A stretch of DNA of 64,000 nt from Lates calcarifer (Eukaryota; Chordata; Actinopteri; Centropomidae). Of the stretch, positions 1 through 9,600 are shown piece after piece. Positions within the stretch are counted from its first letter, which is position 1; the number at the start of each line of letters is the position of its first letter. The notes beneath the pieces were generated by a model that saw only the letters and a program-made list of their open reading frames with translations, was not told the DNA's origin and ran no database searches. The stretch covers positions 4,634,194 to 4,698,193 of the forward strand of contig NC_066852.1 of NCBI RefSeq assembly GCF_001640805.2, in the 5' to 3' direction. Position numbers and translations under genes: made by a program.

Positions 1-429
1 AGCTATATTGGCTGTTGTTGAGATGTAAGACATTATCAGCACAGCAAATGTGTACATATTTCAGTTATGTATACACAGAGACTATGACCAGGACACCAGG
101 TGCATGGCTAGCCTAGGGTGCCCAGTTACCACTGGTGGAGAAGTCCCAGGTTTTGGCTTCAATGCAGTCTTCTGGAAGAAGAAAGAGAAGAATATGCCTT
201 GTTCACATGTTCTGAATTGATTCGCTTGAAAGAACCTGAATATAAATATGCATTGTTTACTATCCTAATTGTACTGTGTAGTGTACATACACACCATGCT
301 GGTGTGTATGTATGACTGCCCTAGGCAGTAACTTCTGTGTGGTGTGGTGTACTTTACAACACAAAGAAATGTATAGTGTAAAGAATGCCTCAGTAGTAAT
401 GGTTTGAAGTTAAGAGTGCTATAAAAGCT
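1..429. other. gene-free flank
   Basis: AT-rich DNA with only short open frames. No splice-flanked coding segment, RNA gene or repeat was recognised before the LINE fragment that begins near 430. Confidence 0.5.
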
Positions 430-962
430 GGTCAGATGGGCCGGCTCTGTCCTGGACTGCTCTCTGGACTCCATTGAGGAGGTGGGTGAGAGGAGGATGT
501 TGGCCAAGCTGACGTCTATCATGGACGACTCCTCCCACCCCCTGCATGAGACTCTGGAAGACCTGAGCAGCTCCTTCAGTAACAGACTGCTGCATCTGCG
601 GTGCAAGAAGCAGCACTACCGCAGGTCATTAATTCCAACAGCCATCAGGCTGTACAACACCAGACTGACCCAACAATAACCTGAAACTTTGGACTCCACT
701 TCTCTGGTCACTTTATTTTGCACAAATTTCATCTACCTCAATGATTATCAGCATTTCTCCTATATTACGACTGCACATTTCACAACTGCATGTTTTCTAT
801 TTGTTACAGAGACTTTTTTTTAATGCTGATTGCTGCACTTTGTTACTTCTGTGCCTTTCTTATATTTTTTATTTTTATTTTTCTATTTTGGTCACCGTTG
901 TTTCTTGTTGCTGTAATGTGAATTTCCCACAAGTGGGATAAATAAAGTCTATCTTAATCTTA
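430..962 (+). mobile_element. 3' end of a CR1/L2-superfamily LINE
   Basis: This is the truncated 3' end of a non-LTR retrotransposon on the plus strand. The frame from about 482 to 679 encodes a piece with HPLHETLEDLSSSFSNRL, then a basic CKKQHYRRSLIPTAIRLYN segment. This is the usual extreme C-terminus of the ORF2 (endonuclease plus reverse transcriptase) protein of fish CR1/L2-like LINEs. The stop at 677-679 is followed by about 280 bp of T-rich 3' UTR that ends in GGGATAAATAAAGT and a short TATCTTAATCTTAA tail, as expected for an element that primes on its own short 3' repeat. Everything upstream (endonuclease, RT) is missing, so this is a dead 5'-truncated copy. The family is assigned from the protein pattern and tail; the exact subfamily is not resolved. 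Confidence 0.75.
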
Positions 963-3785
963 AAACATAAACTATATAAATGCTAGGAGTAGTCACAATT
1001 AAAAACATTACTGTGGAATTTTTCAGTCATGTAACAAGAAGATGTCTGGTACCTTATGAAACTAGACAGTCTCGCCTCTCTAGCTAAACAAATTACAATG
1101 TGAGTTACACAATTGTTCAAGCTCAAAGTAAAATTAGAGATCAAACATCATGTTTTAAAGCCACGTAGACAAAATTATACATTTCAGTTGTGTTTTTTCA
1201 TCAAAAAAGGGATTTATATATGGTCAAAAATGATAGAAATCAGTGATTTGTCTTTAGCTACAGTATTTCAGCCTGTAGATACACTTTTCTTATGCATCCA
1301 TTACTGACATGAGACTGATTTAAGGTTTGTGGGTGGAAACCTTAATGAAGAACGCAAAGAGTTTTGTGCCTTCTGCTGGTTATACTGTTGTATATAGCAA
1401 AATTAACTTCAACCCACATGATCGCTCACAGTGAGATGTTTTCACAGAGTGGTCACATGACCCTATCGATACCACCACATGTAATGCTGAAGTCTGCGCA
1501 GCTTGTTGCCAAACCCCCAGGAACAGAGATGGACTGAAGCTAAAGTTAAATGGCTATAGCATGCTGCATTTCATTTGCATCAAATCGTATCAAAGAGCTG
1601 CAGTTTTTAAATTTTAGAACATGTTCTAAATATAGCCTCATATAGCTTCAGAAATAGCCTCAGTGTCAACTAACTCATTGTTATTTTAAAAAAAAGTTTG
1701 TTTACACGAAAGTAAACATTTCAGTTCTGCTGGCGTTTTTAAAATTTCACTCTGACCTGGTGGTAGGAGCAGGAATACTTGTATTTCAAAATTCTCCCAA
1801 GAGACCCTTATCCATAGAGCCCAAGGCCGTTCATGTTTGCCCATGCAGTTGGGGAGTTACTACTGACTGAATTTGGATATGTTTTTACAGGCGGAAATTC
1901 CAATTCCAAAAAAATCGAGGATTAATCTGGTCCTGCTTAGAACCTTAGATATAGAACATGCTCCAAATGTGCCTGTGCTATTTTTGCAGCTAGAGCTGTG
2001 ATAGTGCTACAGAAAGAATACTTGTGTCTGTAAGAGGCTTTCTCTCATTTAAAAAGGTGAAGATCACTGGGAATGGACATTTTTTGTGCCTCTTCTTTTT
2101 CTTTCTTCTTTTCACATGAAGTGTCCATTGAGTCTTTTACAATTAATTAATGTTCTCTTGACTCCTGAGCTCAAAGCAAAATGAAGAAAACAGTGCTATG
2201 TTGGCCCAAACATAAGCTACTTCCTCATTCACTAGGACAGTGGCATAGATAGTGTAACTCATAGCTTATGTACATAGCCTTGCTGAGCTTCCAGGAGATG
2301 AAAGACTCATCCTATTTTCTCGTCTGCCATTCTGTTTGAAAGTGATGTTAATATGCATTGTGTGCGGCCTACTGGGGTATTGCAGGGCATAACAAACAGT
2401 GTGACTTCCCTCTGGATTTTTTCATCTGTATGAATTGGAACTCATAAGGGGATTTCAAATAACCACTGTAATACTACTGTTCATATTACACTCTTTTTCT
2501 GTCTTCACTCTCTTCCTTCTTCCTCTCAAGCACCACCAATTATTTGACTGGCATCGAGCAAGCTGCTTTGTGAGCCACCTGCTCGTTATTCATTGTTACC
2601 CCACTGCATCTCTAGAGTGCCTTGTCCCCTCTCGAAGAATTTCCAGGAACTCGGTCTCAATCAATGAGGTTTAGTGGTGAGAGGATGCATCAAGAAAGCA
2701 ATAGAGCACGCACAATGGCACACTTATTTTATGAGTAAACAATTTCTGGGTGAAAAGATCCCTGCAGCCTGAAACCATTTGCATGCAATAAGAAAACACA
2801 AAGTGAAAGTTGAAGTTTCACTTGAAACCCCGTCTTACATATGGGGATTTTCTATAGCTGAAAAATATGCAGCTGAAGCTCTCTGAGCAGCAGGGGACAA
2901 GGCACTTTCCAGAGAAATTATCTCCGCTCCAGATATAAGCATTTGAGAAATAACAGAGTGCTGGCTAATTTGTGTCCATCTGCATAGCAGATACCCTCCC
3001 TGCATGTGTTACATATGCACACATTTTGACAGAGGTAATTCCTGTGGCATATGATTACACCCCTAAATGGATGTCAGGTTGAGTTTGGAGTCTCTAGTTA
3101 GATTGTAACCTCACTATTTTATTGTGACAGTGATGTATTGATACACAAAAGCATCCAAAAAACACTCAAGACAGACTGAAATCCAATTGCTCAAACCACC
3201 CTCGGTGGTGGTGTCTTTCCAAGATGCACATGTAATCTTTACTTTGTCAGTAAGCAGTGTGTGGAAATATCCGCTCACTGTCCGATTTTCTTAATGTATC
3301 TACGATCTGTCTCCTCAGTACTTGTGATAACAGCAGCTAAAGTTCCACTGAAATACATCTGAGCCATTGCTCTCTGATTCTGTCTCACTCGGCTGGCTCC
3401 AGCCATTTTGATTGTGCACCAAGCTGCTGTAGCAATTATCTGATCCCTGATCAGTTCAACCACTGAATGATCAGTGTGGGTGAGAGACCATTGATTGACT
3501 GTATGGGTGAGGTAGCAGTGCAAGTTTGAGCTATGAATGACAATAAATCTTTTGTCTTACTGGTAGGCCATAAATACAGTTTATTCACACACACGTGTTT
3601 ATGGATTGTTAGCAAATGATAGCAAACTGTTATTGTTGTAACTTAAACACTTAAGTGCATGAGTTATTGTTCATTTGGTATTTTTTTGTTTTTTTGTTTT
3701 TTTTGTTTGTTTTTTCAGTTGTGTTCAGTTTTCAGATGCAGACATTTGACAAAATAATGTATTCCTGATAACAGCAGTCTTAAGC
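963..3785. other. gene-free interval
   Basis: No gene, RNA or clear mobile element is seen. Open frames are short and lack family signatures. The stretch 3270-3500 is compositionally balanced, with TAATTATC/TGATC-type motifs, and could be conserved non-coding DNA; this is only an impression. T-rich runs lie at 3682-3716. Confidence 0.45.
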
Positions 3786-4065
3786 TGTGGTGGAAAGTAA
3801 CTTAAAAGTATTTCTAACATCATACTTACTTGCAGTTATAAGGTACATATACTTTACTTTTTGCAGAGGAAAATATTTTAATTTTTTCCCAAACCCATTC
3901 ATCATGATTTTCTTATTCACTGACAATCTAATAACTGAGATACTAATGTGCATGTAAACACACTTACACACTGTGATGGTCATTGTGCATGGTGAGTTTT
4001 ACTGTTATTATCTGAAAATACATATCTACTTTTAAGTAAAATCTTGAATGCATGATTTATCTGTA
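3786..4065. repeat. decayed MITE-like fish repeat
   Basis: The left side reads GTGGTGGAAAGTAACTT followed by TACTT-rich DNA. The right side near 4023-4050 reads CTACTTTTAAGTAAAAT. Paired GTGGAAAGTAACT and TACTTTAAGTAAA edges are typical of a common fish miniature DNA transposon. The right terminus is too eroded to define the terminal inverted repeat or a target duplication, so boundaries and family are tentative. Confidence 0.35.
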
Positions 4066-5621
4066 AAATGCCTTATATCTCAGTGAATTAACATGTAGGG
4101 GAGAAATCATATTGTGTATAAAATGCACTTGCTGCTTTGAGTATCTACTGTATGAAAGTAGCAGTGGATTTTAGAGAGTCTAAATAAACCCACTGAACCA
4201 ATTCTGTAAACATATTAAAGCATTCTAGAAAAACAGGTTACTTTGTGTGGCTGTGCCTGTGAGGCAGCTTTGAAAAGAAAGGACAGAAAAGCACACTGAC
4301 CAAGAATGCAATAACAGTCACAGTCCCTCTCATTTTCTATTGTGTGCTGCTGTGTAGGAAGAGAGAGGAGAAGGAATAGTTGAAGCATGACCAACTGTGG
4401 ATCTATCAGGACATTGTTTGTAAAATTAGCTTGACCTTTTTACGTGTAAGGACAATGCTCGTGTCCATGCAGGCGTGCACACAAAACACAAAAACTGCTT
4501 TGATGAGAAGCTATTGTGAACAGTACAAGGAGACTCACTGCATCATCTCCACCATGCATTGGATGAAGTGCAGTTTTTTTTTTTTTTTTCTTTTTTTCAT
4601 TATGATCTAGAACATTTAGGATCAGGCTGGCCTCATTTATCAATAGGGTTTCCTCAGCGTCATTAAAGCTTTCTCACACAGCAGTGAGAAATATATTGTA
4701 GTATATAGATCACTCTCTGTCTCCATCTTCTTGATTGAATTGCCATTAGTGTTGTACAGATTACTTTGCCTCTCCATCTTAATGATCTAATGGAGAATTG
4801 ACCTGCTAGAATGAATTAGCACATCAATGAACTACAGTAACACCACAGCAAATTGTTTCAAAGAACAAACTCTAGCTTTCACTTCCTGCTGATTATGCAG
4901 AAAAGCCAGAGGAACCTCCTTTATGAGGACTTTATACCTGATGCAAAAAGTGTTTGACATACTTTAGTGTCATGGTAATCTGTGGTATAAGAAAAAAGTA
5001 GAAGTATAAATACCTATCTTTTTGTAAATGAATAAATAGATAAAAAAAAGTTCAGCAGGAACGTTAAGATCGGATTTTCATTTGACCTTAACATTCCTAT
5101 CAGCAAATAATATGACTTTGCAAGGTATCTCAAAAAAGCATATCATATATTCTGGATATTAAGTTATCAGGATGAGCAGGTCACTTGGGTAATGCCAAGG
5201 ATTATCATTTTTAATAAATCTTTCCTGTGTTGCCATAGGGAAATTCACAGTGGCATGTCAAGCTTAGTAAGCCAGACTTCAGCTGTCTGTGTCTGATGTT
5301 AAGAAGCTAAATATATTTCAACAATCTTAGTTAAAGTAAGTTTTTGCTCTGCCCTTCTGAAACTTTTTCAGGTACAAGGCAATTATAAGCTAATCTTTAG
5401 TCATTTACTAGCCGGTAGCAAGAACCTTATTCGTTTTGCCAATGTGCCTTGGGCCTTATTATTATGCTGGACAACTTACATTCCCTATTTGATGTGGAAC
5501 GGGTGTTTGCCATCCTGAGGACCCTTCCAGTAAATGAGGTCAATGCATGGTCCTCACCTGGAAATGGATTAAATTGTAGCCATATATTAAAATGACTTGC
5601 TGGCTGTCTGGTAACATATGA
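4066..5621. other. gene-free interval before the retrotransposon
   Basis: AT-rich DNA without recognisable coding sequence. It contains a T-run at 4574-4590. Positions 5430-5580 look less biased in composition but show no protein family signature on either strand. Confidence 0.45.
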
Positions 5622-5754
5622 CCCTTGTGACGACTCCTCCACCTGGACACTAGGTGTCCCTGTTGTTTTCCTTTTACTTCTTTCTTGCTACAGGTGTAGG
5701 GTGGAGGGTCATCAGCTGATTGAGCCACACCTGGGCCCAGTGTGTGCTCCATCT

Positions 5755-5762
5755 TATATTAA
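5755..5762 (+). promoter_or_regulatory. TATA-like box of the 5' LTR
   Basis: TATATTAA lies about 129 bp into the LTR and about 150 bp before the AATAAA signal, a sensible position for the core promoter that makes the full-length retrotransposon RNA. The same box is at 11829-11836 in the 3' LTR. Confidence 0.5.
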
Positions 5763-5902
5763 CCCTCAGTCTGGAGTCCGATGGTGGGCTGGGAGCTTGG
5801 AGGATGGTTCCTGGTCCTGGCCGACCGTGGTGGCAGCTGCCGTTTTCTTTTTGTTAGTTTGGTTGTTCGTGTGTTTGGTTATTCTCTCTTTTTTTTTGTG
5901 AA

Positions 5903-5908
5903 AATAAA
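5903..5908 (+). promoter_or_regulatory. polyadenylation signal in the 5' LTR
   Basis: AATAAA follows a T-rich run and is followed by GCTGGTTTTT. In the 3' LTR the same signal (11978-11983) would direct 3' end formation of the element RNA. Confidence 0.55.
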
Positions 5909-5981
5909 TTGCTGGTTTTTAATCTGCCAACTCGTGCCGTCTCCCTCTCTTGCCACAGTTGTCGAGCCGGGCTGTGACAAA

Positions 5982-5995
5982 TGGGGGCTCGTCCG
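5982..5995 (+). promoter_or_regulatory. primer binding site, tRNA-Pro-like
   Basis: TGGGGGCTCGTCCG starts two bases after the 5' LTR. It matches the first 14 bases of the tRNA-Pro primer binding site known from murine leukaemia virus-type elements (complement of the tRNA 3' end with CCA). The following bases (TTCC) depart from that site. It is the expected start of minus-strand cDNA synthesis. Confidence 0.75.
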
Positions 5996-6641
5996 TTCCT
6001 GGTTTGGCCCGGTAGATATTTGTGTAGCGCTGTTGATTCAGCGGAAAGTGAATTTTGATGAGCGGAGATGGTATTTGTGAATGAACCGGTTGTTGCGTCA
6101 GAGTGACGGGGACGTGCGGTTGTAGTTTTCCACGTGCAGCGTTTTGTGAATGAATGGCAGTGGCGGACAAGGACGAATGCGGTGAGTAAGCCGATTGGTT
6201 GTGGGTTTAAAGTGTACTGGTTACCTGTTGTTTCGTCATGTAAATGGTGTTGTTGTTTGCACTGACCTCTGTTATTCCTGGAGACACGGCCTTGGTAAGT
6301 GGCTACTGTTCAGTCCCTGGTAGGCTCAGGACGAATTCCCTTCGAGTTCGTCGGGGGGGGGGGGATTTGTAGAGTGGTGACGAAAGTGGTTGGAGCAGTT
6401 GTCTCGGGAGCACGTCCGAAGCTGCAGGTGAGGTCGCCACATTGTGGTGGTTTTACCGGGCTTGCGGGATTTGGTGCGTAAATACCCACTACAAGTAGCA
6501 CCTGAAGACTAGGGGTGAGTTTAGTTAGTTCTGGGATAGGCAGTTAGAGGGACGGAGCTACTTTGGCGTGTGGCTGTGGTTTTCAGAGGCTGCTGATCGT
6601 GCATCAGTGGTGGCGGGTAATTCGGCAGGTAAATTTAACCC
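5996..6641 (+). other. long leader (5' untranslated region) of the retrotransposon
   Basis: About 650 bp separate the primer binding site from the Gag start. The leader holds an upstream ATG at 6154, two good 5' splice-site matches (GGTGAGTAAG at 6181 and GGTAAGTGG at 6294), a run of 12 Gs at 6353-6364, and an acceptor-like TGTGGTTTTCAG ending at 6586. RNA packaging signals would normally sit here, but none can be named from sequence alone. Confidence 0.6.
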
Positions 6642-9600
6642 ATGTCTGTTAACATGGATTTGGTTGAGGAATTCCTGAAAGTTCCGACGGAGGAGTTATT
6701 GGAGCGTTGTTCTCGGGAGCAATTAGTGAGGATTGCCGAACATTTTAAAATGGATGTTGGTGATAAACGGTTGAAAGAGAACATGAGGAATATCTTAAAA
6801 GAAAACCTGTTGGAGGTGGGTGTTCTCTCTCAGCAGATACCTGCTGTTGCTCCTGGTTTGGACTCGTTTGGGGTGGCTGCCTCTGGCGAGGCTAGAGGGA
6901 GTACTGTTTTAACATTTGAACAACAGAGAGAGCTTCTGTTGTTACAGATGGAAATGAAAAAACTTGAACTGGAGGAGCGCAGGTTAACTTTGAGTAATGT
7001 GAGTGGCATGAGGCAACTTCCTGGTGGGATTGCGGGGCCCTCGCATGGGTTTGATGTGTCCATGAATCTGCGCTTAGTTCCCCAGTTTTGTGAACGAGAC
7101 CCGGACACATTTTTCTCTCTTTTTGAGCGAGTAGCTGAAAGTAGGGATTGGTCGGATGCTGAGCGCACTTTGTTGCTGCAGTGTGTTTTGACAGGCAAGG
7201 CCCAAGAGGCTTACTCTGCACTTAGTGTAGCTGAAAGTAAAGTGTATGTTTCTGTCAAGACTGCGGTATTAAAAGCGTATGAGTTGGTGCCTGAAGCATA
7301 TCGCCAAAAGTTTAGATCTTGGGAAAAATCTGGTAGACAGACGCACATGGAATTTGCCAGGGAGCTGGTGACTCATTTTAATCGTTGGTGTACTTCGCTT
7401 GGTGTTCATACTTATGAAGCATTGTGTGATTTGGTTGTGCTGGAGCAGTTTAAAAACTCGTTGCCCAGTAACATTGCTACATTTGTTGCGGAGCACAAGG
7501 TGAAGACCGCGGCTGAGGCTGCTGCGCTGGCAGATGAGTATGTGCTGACCCATCGTGTGGACCATGAGCATAGGGCTCGGGATGAGTTTGGTTTTAGGGG
7601 AGATGGCAATAGGTTTCGGCCAGTTGGTAAACGGTGGGAGGAGACGGCCGGTCCTCGCCATACTACGCCAGAAAAGGCCGTCCGCAGTCAGGGATATTAT
7701 GATGCCGGTAAGAGATGTAATTACTGCAAAGGCAGAGGACACTGGAAAAATGAGTGCCCTGCGAAGGCTGGATCTAAAGGCGGGTTTAGTAATGCGAAGG
7801 TTAAGCCGGTGGCACTTGCTGCTCCAGTCAGGTATAGCAGTCCGGTTGAGTCGCCTGGTAGTATTTCCTCTCGTGTCATCTCTCCCTGTTCCGTTTCTCT
7901 CTCTCCTTTTCCTTCTGATACACAGGTAGAAATTGCAGTGAATTGCAGCCCTGGGCACCGGGATTTCTCAGCGTTTGTGTCCGATGGCCATGTGTCACTG
8001 GTGGGGAGTGATGATAAGGTACCGGTAAAAATCTTGAGAGATACGGGGGCTTTCGATTCTTTCATTGTTAGCACTGTCCTGCCTTTTTCCCACTGCACTG
8101 ATACCGGTGATTACATCCTAATGCGGGGAATGGGGCTAAATGTATTACCTGTTCCTGTGCATAAACTGGAGTTGGACTGTGGGTTGGTCCGGGGCGAAGT
8201 TGTGATGGGCGTACGTCCCGCGCTGCCAATTCCAGGCGTGGATATTATTCTGGGCAATGATCTAGCTGGTATCCGGGTGTGGGCCGATGGTCCGCCGCCT
8301 CCTGTAGTAACATCCTCTCCTTCTGTTGCAGAGAAACCCGACGAAAGTGCGCAGTCTTTCCCTAGTGTCTTTACAGCTTGTGCGGTGACTCGAGCTATGC
8401 GCAGCCGGGAGGCAGAGCCGGAGGCTGAGCAAAGTGACACAGAGGGGAATGAAGCTCCCTCCGTGTCTATACCCGACTCACTCCTGTCCGTTTCTCGTAG
8501 TGACCTGGCACAGGAGCAAAGTTCTGATTTATCGCTTAGAGAGCTGTTCCATATGGTGCTGCCTGGTGCTAAGGGGAAGAGTGCCGCCAGGGGTTACTTC
8601 CTGCAGGATCAGTTGTTGGTGAGGAAATGGGTGCCTCATGGAGATTGTTTTGTTGGTAACCCTGTCTTTCAAATTGTTGTTCCAGAGAAATTCCGGGAAG
8701 AGGTGCTGAGGACCGCCCACAATCAGTCGGGGCACTTGGGGGTCCGTAAGACATATAATTATATCCTCAAGTATTTTTTTTGGCCTCGGTTGAAGAAAGA
8801 TGTGTCCAGATATATTAGAACATGTCACACATGTCAGTTGACGGGGAAGCCCAATCAGACTGTTAAGCCAGTTCCATTGATCCCCATACCAGCCATGACG
8901 CAGCCGTTTGAACACTTGATAATAGATTGTGTCGGGCCTCTGCCACGTTCCAGGTCTGGTAGTAGCTACTTGCTTACAGTGATGTGTCAAAGCACCAGAT
9001 ATCCAGCTGCGTATCCTTTACGCACCATCACTGCCAAGTCTGTAGTCAGGGCACTGACACAATTTATGTCCATTTTTGGGATTCCCAAGGTGATCCAGAG
9101 TGACCAGGGCTCAAACTTCTCGTCTCACCTGTTTGCTCAGGTTCTGAGACAGCTCCGGGTGAAGCATAACCAGGCTTCAGCATACCATGCTCAGAGCCAA
9201 GGGGCGCTGGAACGATTTCACCAGACCCTTAAGTCTCTGTTGCGTGGGTATTGCGTTGAGCTGGATCAGGACTGGGAGGAGGGACTGCCCTGGCTGTTGT
9301 TAGCGGCCAGAGAAGTGGTGCAGGAAAGCACCGGATTTAGCCCCAATGACTTGGTGTTTGGGCATAGAGTCCGTGGGCCGTTGACTCTGTTGTATGACCA
9401 CGTGGGACAGTCTGAACCCCCTGTAAATCTGCTTGATTTTGTTAATGGGTTCCGGCATCGGTTGTATATGGCTGGGGAGAGGGCTAAGAAGAACTTAGTC
9501 TCTGCACAGAATAAAATGAAGCAGCTCTATGATCGCCGAACGGAAAAACGGCAGTTTAGTTCTGGCGATCAGGTTCTTGCTTTGTTGCCACTGGTAGCAT

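Larger units (their letters stand above)
5626..5979 (+). repeat. 5' LTR (354 bp)
   Basis: Begins TGTGACGACTCC and ends GGGCTGTGACA, so it has the standard TG...CA ends inside a slightly longer inverted TGTGAC/GTGACA pair. It is identical to the 3' LTR at 11700-12054 except for nine rather than ten Ts in the run at 5889-5897. A TATA-like box (5755-5762) and an AATAAA signal (5903-5908) place U3, R and U5 in the expected order. Confidence 0.95.

Noticed and set aside
7269..7958. 229-codon open frame on the minus strand
   Set aside because: It lies antisense to the Gag-Pol gene, which has clear family motifs. The antisense frame is a shadow.
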